A stretch of 64,000 bases of DNA. Source: Suillus spraguei (Eukaryota; Basidiomycota; Agaricomycetes; Boletales; Suillaceae). Made by a program: the position numbers and the translations under genes. Positions 33,450-45,565 of the stretch are shown here, one piece after another. Each line of letters begins with the position of its first letter. Within the stretch, counting starts at the first letter, position 1. The DNA lies in NCBI GenBank assembly GCA_016800925.1, contig JABCPU010000018.1, positions 62,001 through 126,000 on the forward strand, in the 5' to 3' direction. The notes below the pieces were generated by a model, which was not told the origin of the DNA, made no database searches, and worked only from the letters and a program-made list of their open reading frames with translations.

Positions 33450-34000
33450 TATGTGATAGACAAAAATCCTCACTGGTTGACCTGCTGAGAAGGCGTGCCT
33501 CATCAAATGCAATCACGAGTTTTGGCTCATCAACAAAAACCCCCTCCTTCTCCACCCTCTTCCACTTCTCTTCCCTCACTATGGCAAATATATGTGGCAT
33601 AGCAGTCACCATGGCTTGGAAAGCATCTATAATGAATAATTTGCCTTCCAATATTGGAACCTTGACCTCCTCATCTTTTTTTGAGGCAGTAACATTGGTG
33701 CTCTCTTTGGTTATTTCAATCTGTTCAAAGGTCTGTATTAAGCTTCAGCATCATTCCATCTGTTTAACAATCATGATTAGCTGTGCTCACTTCTTTATAT
33801 CAAGAGTACATTCTCTCAAAGAACTCAGTGTCTTACTAGGATGCAAAAGGCAAGTAAATCACCAGATTTCACAATCCTTCCATGGTCAACAGTTCAGACA
33901 AATACCAACAGTTAATAATGTGGTCATTCATTGGGGGTGCAGAAACAAAGCTGCAGTTTTTCTAAGCAATTTACCAATGACTAAAAGGGTAGAGATCTGT
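33450..34000 (-). pseudogene. 5' part of the disrupted expanded-family gene
   Basis: The minus strand from about 33740 reads QIEITKESTNVTASKKDEEV, then EGKLFIIDAFQAMVTAMPHI, then EPKLVIAFDEARLLSRSTSE and stops at the retrotransposon border. LVIAFDEA has the form of a Walker B motif (hydrophobics followed by Asp-Glu), which suggests a P-loop NTPase-like fold. Further upstream (33850-34000) coding similarity fades and frames shift, and I find no clear Walker A or start codon. The two halves of this gene lie on either side of the retroelement and both read on the minus strand. Confidence 0.55.
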
Positions 34001-34637
34001 GTGGGAAAATCTCAGGGTTAGTATCTGCTAATTAGTGTGATCAGAATTCAGGAACTTTGGAAGATAGTTACCGCTAACTGGCTTGACATAATACTCAGAC
34101 AACTCGGAAAAAGGTGATGGCGGAAATACAAAGTGTAGCCAAATTGATAACTGGCTTGATGCAGTGCTATGATGTTACAAATAACAAAGTGACAATACGA
34201 AATGTGTCAGAACAATATCTTGACTACTTCTTATTCTCACGACTAGGAGAGCAAACTAGAAGTCGAATACAATCGAATTAATCAATATGTGGCCTCAAAA
34301 TTGACTTCTCTGCTGCTCAGGCACTCACAATGAGTATGACACAGAATCAGAACAGAGTACACCCTCTTGATGTAGTCTTAAAGCTAACCAGGTTCTCAAT
34401 ATTATTGAATAAAGTATACTGTGGTCAGCCAATTATGTAAACATCATTCACCCCTTATTTATTTCATTGTTCTGTCATTTTGTCGTTTTGGGTTTTTAAC
34501 AATCTGTCGCAAAGAGGGTGTAACACTTTTTTTCAACCTCAGCGGGTAGAGTTCCTGACTTTTTGTTTGTGCACGAATGATGACATCGCTGCAAGGGCAA
34601 TCATCCAACCTAGAATTCTCGGAGACACAGATCTGCG
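34001..34637. other. intergenic, no gene seen
   Basis: AT-rich sequence between the disrupted family gene and the NOL11-like gene. No coding pattern is visible. Confidence 0.45.
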
Positions 34638-37285
34638 CTAGATAATAAGTTCCTCCAATCTGTACAGCCCAACACCGAGCGCAATCTGTTGTTCTTGATG
34701 TTTACGTCTTTTTCTCCATTCGTTCGGGGTTTCCCTCGGCGTTCCCTCAGCCCTCTCCTTCACTGTTCGGTTCTGAACCCTAGCGAAGGGTTCCAATGCC
34801 CCTCGAAGGGATCCCATACGTTCATGAAGTCCTATCTCGGGTTCTATATGCGACATGATATTCCGAAGTAGTTCGTGTGACGGAGGGAATTGCAACAAGG
34901 AAACAAACGAGGCGTCCAACAAGACTTGCAGGAAGGATATTGTCTGTAGAGTGTCAGCCTTCATCTTGGCTACTGGGCGTAAACATACTTTATCGTATGG
35001 CGGGGCCGCTCCGCCACGCTGTTCTATCACAACGTTCGATGCCACAGATTTTAAAAGGGTACGGATGTACTCCTCGGTTCCACCGATTGTCCAGCCGTCC
35101 AACAATTCTAAGATCAAAATGAGATCTTGCGCATCTGGCAGGTATTTTCTGATGGCCAGGCGCATTGCAGCAGGGGACGTTGGGTACGAGACACACATCA
35201 GCATATAGGTTGATAGAGTTGGGGTCCAGGCCCTATTACTATCCACATGCATGGCCTCGGGATCGGTTTGTGACTCTCGCTGTTTACCAACAAGCACCTT
35301 GGCTAAGGAGATCATCTCGTCCTCAGAGATATCGACTACCGAGTTGAACGACAACATGATACTTTCCTATTGCACGAGCTATTATTAGATTTATTATGCT
35401 AGAGGGGGGGATCACCCACCCAGTCACCGTGTTGTTTTAGTGCTGTGAAAAGTCCGCCTTCTACCATGCCTGCACTGACGACACGACTCTCAATGAGGTG
35501 CCGCGTGACACGCGGAGAGTACTGAGGCTTATCAGTATATTCCTTTGCAAAGAAAAGGGCTAAAAGTTCTTTGACAAAACCGTAGCTATAAAGAGCTTCC
35601 GACGCAGCACCGTCCTATTGGCAAACTAGGCATTAGAAACTTCGATCAAGACTATAACTGCGCACCGGCGTCGAGATTGATAGCACATTACTTGAGGATG
35701 ATCCACTATCTGAGGTGTGCTCCTTGACCCATTTGAAAAATGCTTCGTCTGCCTTATGGGGTTCGTTGTGCTGCAAATGATTTGCCATGTTAACAAGCAG
35801 TTTAGATCTCGAGTCATTGTCCGCTAGCGTTGCAGCTTTAGGATTTGGTGCTAGCCATTCAGAAGTTGCGGGGTTTTTGCCGATCGCACCAGCAATGGTG
35901 GATTTTACGTTCGGATCCAGGGGAATGACGTAAACTATCGAACGGTGTGGAGATTCTGAAGTCGACGAGGTGGTCCGTGAAACATTTGCAGGGCACAACG
36001 TTAATAATACTTGCCCTGCATCTGCGAGCATCAAGTTCATACTAATGCCCAGTTTGATGCTCGGCGCAAGAGCGGACGGGATTGGGATAGCATGCGATGC
36101 AATAACTACACCGTAACGCATGTCCCAGAGAAGGATTGATATCTCTGATGATGGCGCACCGGTTATGGTGACGAGGAGAACCAACGAGGAACCCAGTGAA
36201 AGGAGACACATGCCGCATCCAAAAGAATGAGTATTCAAACGCGATAATTGGGCCAGAGTTAATGTCTCGCCAATCTGTGCTACAGATGTTGTTAGGCCGT
36301 TTATCTCAAGCTGGTAAGCAGCCCAAGTATGAGATTCATCTTGACAATGTGAGAAACCTTCAAACCAAAATAGACACACAAGCTCACTTATGTAGCTCAA
36401 CACCCCACAGGGACCAAATGAAAGGGCAGTAACGTGGTCTTGTGTTGTCTGCCCCGAGACTCCATGGGATATCGAAGACTGGTTTTTGCCAATGATAGTT
36501 ATATCTTTGCCAGTGACAGATACAATGGACAGAAGCAACGTAGAGTCAGAGCTCGAGCAGAACACTATTATGGTGTCTGGGGGGTTTCCATGAGGTGGCA
36601 GAAAAGTACATGACGTGCCAGGGAAGAAAAATACGTCCAGGAAATTTTGTTCGTGCGGACATACAAGAGTGGACTGGATGTTCAACTCGTAATCTGCGAC
36701 ACTGATATCACCGGTGGAAGACACGAGTAAAATCTTTGAACTTTTATCGTCTGAGTAGATATGCACGACTTCGTGAGGCAGCTAATGATTGCGTCAGTGT
36801 AGAACATGACTTGGAATGTTTGCATGAGCAAAACACACCACAATTTCGCGTTTGTCATTTTTGCCCAAGGTGCCGCCTAATATTTTCTGCTTCATAATCC
36901 ATACCGTCCGGTCCCTGTTCTTCACAGCAATCTCCGGTGCGGAAGAGACGAGTGCATAAGTTGTGCATGTGCGCCCATCATCCTCTAGCGTACACCGGCT
37001 GCTCGCAGGTCCAGAGAACACGACATTAGATCCACAGGTGTGCGAGGCCACTGTATGAAGTTCAGATAGCTGAAAACAGAAAGTCTCCATCAACGTGTCT
37101 CTGCAGGAGTCCAGAAAACTTACATCAACAATATGTATGCCCTCCGCTTGGATGGTCACTGTTGCATGTCCGGGGAAATCACGACTGTATGATGCATATT
37201 TAGAATTGTGTACTTTTGCGTGCCTTGTCTTCGTTGGAACAGGGTAGCTTGATACTTGGAACGGCTCTCCGATGAGGGAGCTCAT
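34638..37285 (-). CDS. NOL11/Utp8-like nucleolar protein (probable)
   Basis: NOL11 (Utp8 in yeast) belongs to the UTP-A/t-UTP module of the small-subunit processome and supports rDNA transcription and pre-18S processing. Start at 37285 (MSSLIGEPFQVSSYPVP). Three large coding blocks are joined by small introns: an N-terminal beta-rich part with WD-like strands (VTIQAEGIHIVDVSF; KILLVSSTGDISVADYEL; ISILLWDMRYGVVIASHAIP), a middle linker (EAFFKWVKEHTSDSG), and an all-helical C-terminus (LSFNSVVDISEDEMISLAKV, YMLMCVSYPTSPAAMRLAI, DLILILELLDGWTIGG) ending in a basic stretch (NEWRKRRKHQ) at 34638. A beta-propeller-like half plus this helical tail fits NOL11; the assignment is from memory of the tail and is moderate. 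Confidence 0.5.
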
Positions 37286-38492
37286 CGAGGTTTGTGAAGA
37301 AGATCAGTGTATGTATGCTGAGGTGTCCGGGGAGCCATCCATCCGGGGTCTCAGTAAAGCATTATTGTAAATTTAGATGCAGGAAAATAGTCGTTCCCAA
37401 GTTCTCCGGAGGTCAAGCTCAACTCAGTGCATCAACTTCCAATGATCATCCATTCTGAAGTAAATCATAAGTTCTGGCTGCTATTGCATCGTGAACAACA
37501 GTAAGTACTTCCAGGTTATCATAGTCTGGCTCAGTTTAAGTTACTACAGTGACTGATCTCATCCTGTGTAAGCTGGTACTGGTCCAAAATGAGTCTCGTG
37601 CCAGAAGTCTGGCTGCCTTAATTAGCACCTAGAAGGCATATGACTTGCAGTTATCTCCATGCAGAGATGCATCTTCGAGGACACCCTATGTACATTCTGA
37701 CCTCTTTATTGGACGGAACAACTATCTTCATGGGGGGGAAGCAATTTCAATGAGAGAAGTACGTTGGATGGTATTCTAGGATTCTGCTTGCACGTTGACA
37801 ATGAGTCATGCACGGTTCTGCTTTTATAGTGATAGCACAGTACTGGCTTGATCAAGATCCGTGGGCCATTGGAGGATCACTGCCACAGGATGTTAAATGA
37901 CATCGATGACCGGTCTATGCTTGATAGTCGGCCGATCTGTAAAGCGTTCGGCCGACCGTGGTAGCCTAGTACTGTCAGCATAATGAAGACTCCCGGACGC
38001 GGATGCAGAGGTAGGTCTTGGTCTGCGAGTCCTCCTGGCACTGATTCAGGCAGCGGTGAATACTAGTGGTTCCGAGTCTCGGACCACTCAATTATAGTCC
38101 GAGGAATACCTCTCTCCCGAAGCTAATTATATTTCTGACAAAGAACTGACATGTGGTAGTGCGTGTCGAGCGGATGAATTTTACCCCTGAGACTCTGCCG
38201 ATTCATTTTTACGCGAGCACGGAGCGCCGTAATAAGCATATTATAGTATATGTTTAGCAAAAGTTTCCCTTTTGACACAACTTTGACAGAAGATCCTCAG
38301 TCAATTCACTGGAACGCGAATGCGGCATCTCGGAGCAAAGCTCGGCACAATTCCACCACACTCTACCAGTATTACACACAGGTGGTCTGGAAAGATATGA
38401 ACCCACTCCCTGAGGCTTTCTTTGTCCCCATTCTCTGCTGACGCCCTCAGTCCATTCTTGAATTTCACTCCCTACCCTCAGACTCTCATAAA
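37286..38492. promoter_or_regulatory. divergent intergenic region
   Basis: This 1.2-kb region separates the NOL11-like gene (-) from the MFS gene (+) and should contain both promoters. A cattatagtatatg-like AT run at about 38238-38251 is the best TATA candidate on the MFS side. No coding sequence is seen. Confidence 0.4.
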
Positions 38493-41292
38493 ATGACAAC
38501 GATGGCGGGGCCGTCATCTCCAGTCAAAGAAGCGAAAGAAGCACCAGGTGCTTCATGGAAAAAGAATGAGGAGCATATAGTCCCCAAAAATCGCATAGGC
38601 ATTGTATTCTTCGGTTTGATGTGCTGTGTATTCTTGGCGGCTTTAGATCAAGTATGCAAATTGTTCTTGTTCTTCATGAAAATCTGACTCACACTTCACA
38701 AGACCATTGTAGCCACCGCCTTGCCTACAATTGTAGCGGACCTTGGAGGGGGAAATGAATACAGTTGGGTAGGAAGGTTCGTATATGTAGATTAGGCTCG
38801 GTGTCACACTCTAACTTATCTTCATACAGTGCGTACATGTTGGCCTGCGCTTCTTTGGGCCCGCTATACGCCAAGCTATCCGACATTTCAGGTCGGTGCC
38901 ATTTCAGTCTCATGCTCACATCGTCGCTTGGAAATTAACTGTTGGGATCTGCAGGCCGTAAACCCATACTATATGGTCCATAGTCATATTTTTAGTATGT
39001 TTCCCACCACCTGCGTCCCATTTTGTTTTAACATCATAGATTAGATTGGTTCAGCCTTGTGTGGCGCAGCCCAGAATATGACATGGTTGATTGTCTGTCG
39101 CGCTGTACAAGGTATCGGCGGCGGGGGCATAATACAACTCGTACAAATCACTATATCTGATATTGTGTCATTGCAAGAGTGAGTATCTGTTAGTAAACCT
39201 GGTTTATTTTGGACCTTATTTATTTTTCAGCCGAGGCAAGTATGCTGGCTTGATCGGTGCCACCTGGGCATCGCAAGGTAAGACCACTAGAGCTAGTCAG
39301 GTTCCTGAAGTTTAAAACCTTACCTATTTTCTTAGTGTTGTCGGACCATTAATCGGCGGCGTAAGATCTGCTATCTTCCGAAGACATCTGACCATTCATG
39401 ATTTTTCTGCGTTCTAGGTTTTTACCGATCATGTAACTTGGAGGTGGTGAGTATTCGCATCAATATGTTATTGATCCAAATTTCAATCGATGTGTATCAG
39501 GTGCTTCTGGGTCAATTTGTGCGTTTGACATATATTTTGCTGGGGTCAGAAGTTCATTATTGATACGCCCTTGGACAGACCGACCGGCGGCGTAGCTGGG
39601 GCAGTTTTATTCTTCTTCTTAAATTTAAATCCCCATGAAGGAAGACCATTCCGCGACCATATCCGGGAATTTGATTTCGTTGGGCTTTTCCTGATTATTA
39701 CAGGTGTCATTTGCCTGCTTGTAGGTTTCGACTCTAGCGAAACGACATGTAACGTTATCCTTTCTGTTCTGAAGAACCGAATCTTACTGGTATTCAGGGC
39801 AAAGTGCTGAAACCATTGCTCTCCTTGTTGTGGGAGGCGCGTTGCTAATCCTTGGTGGCGTTAATGAGATATACACAAGCGGTCCCCCATCATCCCTCCT
39901 CGTCTTTTCAAGGTGAGTTGTCGAGAACGCTATTCACGTTGTCTCTCAACGTTTGCCAGACACGTACAACTGGCGCAATATTGATCTCTGTATTCTTGCA
40001 CGCTGTGGTATTTTTCTCAGGTAAGCACGTCACGTACGCAAATCTGTCCTGGGTTTTAGTATTCATCCATATGACTATTCCAGGTTCATAGTGAGTATTT
40101 TGTAGACAGAGTTTATACCTGACATTATCTCATGGTTTTCTAGCTACCTTCCGATGTATTACCAAGGTAGATCTGTCCTACAATCTTCGAGTATGCACTT
40201 TGTTGAGCGCGATACCAGTTCTTGGCGCATCAGCCACGGGCTCTGGCATTAGGTGAGTATTTGAACATACATATGCGTCGTTGTATGCAGGTTACTGATA
40301 TGCACAGAATGCTACCGTATTCGTTGTGCAGTGCGCTCATGTCGGTATTTTCTGGAATAGTTGTGGCCCGCACGGGATCCTACCGTCCTATGGTGTGGTT
40401 CGGATGGATTGTCATGACACTTGGTTGGGGTCTCATGATCATGCTGGACAATACGAGCACTACGTATGTGTATAGTCACTGCCAAAGTCAAACGATTATT
40501 ATAGCTCTTTTAAACAGTGCAGAGAAGGAAGTCTACCCCTTTATTGCAGGGCTTGGTATCGGTTGCTTGTTCCAGGTGAGTTTATTATATCATCATAACG
40601 ATCCGTACTCATCATCACCTCTCTGATAGACCCCGCTTATCGGTCTACAGGCGGCCATGCCTCTCAAGGACATGGCTACCAGCACAGGTGCTTTTGTGTT
40701 CCTCCGGTGAGTGTGACTTTAATATGTACATTTCATAGGTACTTATTGGTCTTCAGAACTCTTGGGGGTACTGTAGGTATCACGATCGGAGAAGCTATCA
40801 TTTCCAGTGTTCTCCAGCTGAAATTGCGCGGCATCCAAGGCCTCACCATCAACACTTCTCCAGCGGCTTTGAATGATAGCATCAGGCAGATTTCTTCCAT
40901 TGCTGTTAGAAACAATTTTATGATCTCTATTCGAGCTTACTCACCGGTCTTACCAGAACCCAACAGTGCGTAGTGAAGTCATGCATGCTTACTCGCAGTC
41001 TATCAGCACAATTTGGTTGGTCAACACGCCACTAGCTGGGTTCGGTCTCTTTCTAGTTCTCTTTATTCGTGGTTACACCCTCCAGCGCACGATTATCCGT
41101 AGCGGCGAGAAGAAGCCAGGAGACGTTGAGAAAGGTGCCGCTCAAGCGACGATAGAAGAAGACTCACCAGTCATGGAGTTAGCATCTTTGGAGAATGAAA
41201 AGAGACGAGCTTCCTGTGATGACGCCACTGAACACACACGAACATACACGGCAGATGACGTTACTAGTGTCAAGCAGAAGACAGAAGAATAG
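38493..41292 (+). CDS. MFS transporter, DHA2-type (14 membrane segments), with two apparent frameshifts
   Basis: This is a major facilitator of the drug:H+ antiporter-2 type, probably in the plasma membrane and exporting small molecules. Start at 38493; a hydrophilic N-terminus leads to the first helix (RIGIVFFGLMCCVFLAALDQ) and then TIVATALPTIVADLGGG, YMLACASLGPLYAKLSDISG, RKPILYG, WLIVCRAVQGIGGGGI, GPLIGG, CFWVNLPTGGVAGAVLFFF and later helices to a charged cytoplasmic tail at 41292. There are about 15 short introns, including a 7-nt microexon (40084-40090). Reading the family protein requires one extra base at 38979/38980 and one at the five-C run 39884-39888. Both sites follow ggtcc, so the gene may be a young pseudogene or the assembly may have lost a C twice. 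Confidence 0.8.
40084..40090 (+). other. 7-nt microexon of the MFS gene
   Basis: The exon gttcata is bounded by ccag and gtgagt, with introns of 63 and 53 nt on either side. Inclusion gives Phe-Ser-Gly-Ser-Tyr-Tyr-Leu-Pro-Met-Tyr-Tyr-Gln, the expected helix end in DHA2 transporters. Confidence 0.75.
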
Positions 41293-41750
41293 AGCGAGGG
41301 ACATCTGATACCCCTGCCTCGAGCCTGGAAGTGAAGGGACAGGTGATACCTGATTATACCTTGTCGATGGTGGTCTCTGGCTGTGCATGAGGCTTAAGGA
41401 CTCGCATATAAATGATTCGGAACCAAAGTGTGTAGCTTATAAATGCACTAGAGCATTGTATGTATTTCTCTTACTTGCAGGTCGATGTCAATAATTTAAT
41501 ATTACTCATGACTCGGAACGTTCTTCCTTCGCGTGTATCGGCAACGATAATCTCTATCATACATGATGAACCGCAACCTGGCTGAATAGCCATTACCTAT
41601 ATTTAGCCACGAAAGATATAAAAATACCTCTACGTCGCAGGTCACGTGAGATGGTTTTTCGAAGTAGTGATACATTTTTGCGATCGTTCACTCTCGTCTA
41701 TCTTCTGTCCATTTACTATTATTATTCTGGCGCAGGCGATCAGGGTGCCC
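41293..41750. other. intergenic, no gene seen
   Basis: This gap lies between the MFS gene and the Utp21 start on the same strand. It should hold the MFS terminator and the Utp21 promoter. Confidence 0.45.
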
Positions 41751-44700
41751 ATGGCTACTCAGAACGCTGAAGATGTTGATATCATAGAAGCCCGCCCCCG
41801 CAAAAGGATTCGCAACAGCACAAAACGCAAACGTGCTTCGAGTCCCACTCACCCGCCCAGAGTACCTATATTGTTTGCGCCGTTCCGCGCCCTGGGTCTA
41901 ATCACAAACCATATACCATTCTATATGCAAACACGCTCTTACAAGGATGCAACTGAGGGGCCTCGCATACACATTTTAACCTGTCTCGGCAGATCATGGG
42001 CCTTATGGGAGGGGGGCAAGATGGGCCTGTTATTTGTGGGTGAGTCATTGGTATGTCTCAATTCAGAAGGCATGTTTGATTTTCCTGTGTAATGGTGCAC
42101 AGGTCCGGAAGTCCAAGACCCCATTTCGTGCTTAGTTATGGATGGAGATGCTGTTTGGGCAGCGTCTGGCGTGCATGTAATCAAATATCTCCGAGGAAAA
42201 GAGGTAGGAGCTTGCAGATATTTTATTTACTTTCTTTTTTGACTCAGTTGCAGGTTTCACGCGTGTCGAATCCGCTCCAGACCCCCTTAGCATTCGTCAT
42301 TCTATTTGGCTCTCAGTTGCTTGCATTGACGGAAGATGGTAGGCGGATGCTGATATGGGAGGTATCGACCAATGGTACGCTTTTCTGTCCGATCATTCGG
42401 AGTGTTTGTTTTATAATTACTCCAGAACAAGCACTATCTACAACTATTCAGTTTGATATTGGGTTTACTGCTACATCAATTCTCCATCCTGCCACATATC
42501 TGAACAAAGTTCTGGTTGCTAGTAGTGAGGGTGATATGCAGCTTTGGAACATCCGTACACAGTGAGTTGAATATCTGTAATCCATTAATTGAATTCAACG
42601 GTTACTGCAGGACCTGTATACACAAGTTTTCTAGTTCTCGATTGCGCACATTACCATCTCAGCAGCATATGAACTCATTGTCGAGTCCCATCACAGCGCT
42701 AACGCAGTCGCCTGCTATTGATGTGGTTGGTGTTGGTTTTATGTCAGGAGAAATATCTGTGTACGACGTTCGTGCTGACGAGCGGCTCATGAGAATGTAC
42801 ATGGATAACGGGGGAATCAAAGCTTTGTCCTTCCGGAGTGGTATGTTGCTACAAATATAAGCATACTCGATTCTGATCTTGCTGCATACAAGATGGTCAC
42901 CCGATTCTGGCGTCCGCCTCATCGTCTGGACACATAGCTCTCTGGGACCTGGATTCCGGAGGTCGGCTTCTTCACCTCATCCGGGGTGCACATGATGGTG
43001 CTGTCAGTGCACTTGAATGGGTCCCTGGACAGCCTGTCCTCATCAGTTCAGGTGAGGATAACAGCGTCAAGGTAGTTATAAGAATAAGAAGGTCTGTTTA
43101 TCACTGATAATATTCAAATAGCAATGGTTGTACGAATCTCCCACCGCTGTTCCTCGACTCCTGAAATTCAGATCTGGTCATCATGCACCTCCACATCTCA
43201 TCCGGTTTTATGGTGAAGATGGTAAACAATTGCTATCTGCGTCAGCAGATCGTACCCTTCGGTATATCTCTGTTGTTCGAGACTCGAGGTCATACGAGAT
43301 GTCGCAAGGTAGGTGTTGAGTACAGAATGATGTTATTGATGGTTAACCGGGGTCTGTTTAGGATCTCTCGCACGAAAAGCTACGATCCTTTCAAAACCTC
43401 TTGCTTCGTTAAAATTCCCTCCCATCACCTCCATTTCTTGTTCGTCGACACGATCCAAGGACTGGGATGACGTTTTGACCGCACATGCTGACGAGATGTG
43501 TGTGCGGTCTTGGACAGTGCTCAACAAGCGTGTTGGAAAGCACACCTTCAACTCTGCTGAAAGTTCCAAAAAGAAGTCTCCCTCGGGTGTTGTAAAGGTT
43601 CGTCGTCTTCCTTGCCTCATTCTAAGTCTTATCCTGTAATTTAGTGTGTCTGTGTTACTGCTTGTGGAAACTTTGGTCTTGCGGGATCTTCAACTGGAGA
43701 AATACACATGTGGAACATGCAGTCTGGGTTGAAGCGAAAGTCGTTCAGGGTTGGCCCTTGCCCTCAAGCCGTAATTGAGCGCCTTGAGCTTTCGTCCATG
43801 ACGAAACCAAAAGCCAGTGAGCGTGGCATTACTGGCCTGGCTTCAGATGCTCTGAACCGGGTAGTCATTGCCACTACTTCAGATGGCACTGTGAATGTGA
43901 GAATTGTCGCTGCTTCCACCGCTCCCAACTCACAATGACTGACGGCTATAGTTCTTCGACTTCCAAGCCTGCACTCTGGACCAAGTGATGGTTTTACCAA
44001 CTTCAGCTAGTTCGATAATGTTACAGCGAGACTCTGGATTACTTGCAGTCATCTGCGATGATATGGTCGTTCGAATCATTGACATCGAGACTCGTAGAAT
44101 CGTTAGAGAACTAGCATGTGGCGTCCAAGGTCGAATACTTGACATTGTGGGTTGCGGACATTGCGTTGAACTTCAGAACTTCACTGAAGTAGTAACAGGC
44201 ATTTTCGTCGGATTCGCGCTGGATAGTGGTCACATCGTTAGACTCTGTGATACGGACATTTGATATACCTACTGGTCAGCTCATAAATGCGTTCCGCACA
44301 CCTAGTGTCGCGACGAGTATTGCGTTCTCGCCGACAAATGACTTTTTGGCCACTACACACGTCGACAGTGTTGGTATTTTCCTTTGGTAAGACACTACGT
44401 ACCAACTCCTCATCTCCATTGATAACTCTGGATAGGGCAAATCGGTCTCAATACTCGGAGGTTGCATTCCGTGCAATTTCGGAAGATAATATCGCGGAAG
44501 TTACGCTTCCTTCGATGCAAGGGTCTGAAGAAGATGAAGGTGAAATATTTGTTCATTTGGTTTTGTGCATATTGCTGATTTATATCCAACATTAGAAGCT
44601 TTGGAAGCACTGGGGGTGGAAGATAAGCCCACAGACGTCTTCTCGACGCCATCTCAATTAGATGGAGACCTTGTGACATTAACGTTACTCCCTCGCGCAC

Positions 44701-45371
44701 GTTGGCAGACACTGCTGAATCTGGAAGTTATACAAGTTCGTGCTTGATCGTTTGTTCTTTCACGCTAGAATTAATTATTTTGCAGCAACGGAATAAGCCA
44801 AAAGAGCCACCGAAGAAACCCGAACATGCACCATTTTTCTTGCCTACGTTACCGGGCGTCGAGCATCGTTTTGCAATCGAAGAAAAGAAGCAAGAGACAC
44901 CAGAAAAGCACACCCGCAGACTCGATAAAATGGTTGCGAACTCGCAAAGCACGTTACAAAAGTTACTGGTCGAGTCAGATAAAAATAGTGGCTGTATGAT
45001 CTTTTCCGTTCGCGATTTTTTCATGCTGATCACTAAGGCTTCTTTCAGCTGATGATGCATTGTTCAACTACATCAAGAGCCTCTCGCCAGCGGCAATTGA
45101 TTTGGAGTTGCGCTCGTTAGTCTCGTTCAACAGCCTCCGACAGTTTCTTCGCGCCATCAAGCGACGCCTGCAGTCGCACCTTGACTTTGAGGCCGTGCAA
45201 GCACTACAAAATGTCGTCCTGCGAATCCATGCAGATGTGATTATCGAAAATGAGGATTTGCGGACTGAGTTAGAGGAGCTCCTGAAAGTACAGAAGAAAG
45301 AGAGTGGCCGAGTGCTAGATTTACTGGCTTCGTCACTCGGCACACTTGGTTTTGTTCGGGACATACAATAG
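41751..45371 (+). CDS. UTP21: U3 snoRNP / SSU processome subunit Utp21 (WDR36)
   Basis: Utp21 is a tandem WD40 protein of the UTP-B module, needed for pre-18S rRNA processing in the nucleolus. The start at 41751 gives MATQNAEDVDIIEARPRKRI with a basic N-terminus. Repeats follow: LFAPFRALGLITNHIPFYM, GDMQLWNIRTQTCIHKF, GFMSGEISVYDVRADERLM, ASSSGHIALWDLDSGGRLL, SSGEDNSVKQWLYESPT, LSASADRTLRYISVVRD, SSTGEIHMWNMQSGLKR and SVGIFLWAN. The C-terminal Utp21 domain is diagnostic: LLPRARWQTLLNLEVI, QRNKPKEPPKKPEHAPFFLP, then a helical end with FNYIKSLSPAAIDLELRSL to FVRDIQ at 45371. About 15 exons. The ORF looks intact once spliced. Confidence 0.92.
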
Positions 45372-45565
45372 ACAATGTCCGTAACTGCAAGTACACAAAA
45401 TACTTACACGAGAGGTAGTAAATTGTGCCGCTGAGGCAGTCAATTTTATATTACGTAAATGTGGGCTTGCACGTGCCTGTGTCACGAACGCGTCCGCATG
45501 TGTTGATCATCATCGGGTGCCGCGTTTAGTCAATGTACCCCCACTAACACCTCTATTCTGTCTAT

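Noticed and set aside
28702..33453. tatg as a firm target-site duplication of the Copia element
   Set aside because: Only 4 bp, and similarity to the nested solo LTR continues past it to 28691, so it may be a coincidence. It is kept as an alternative in the findings only.
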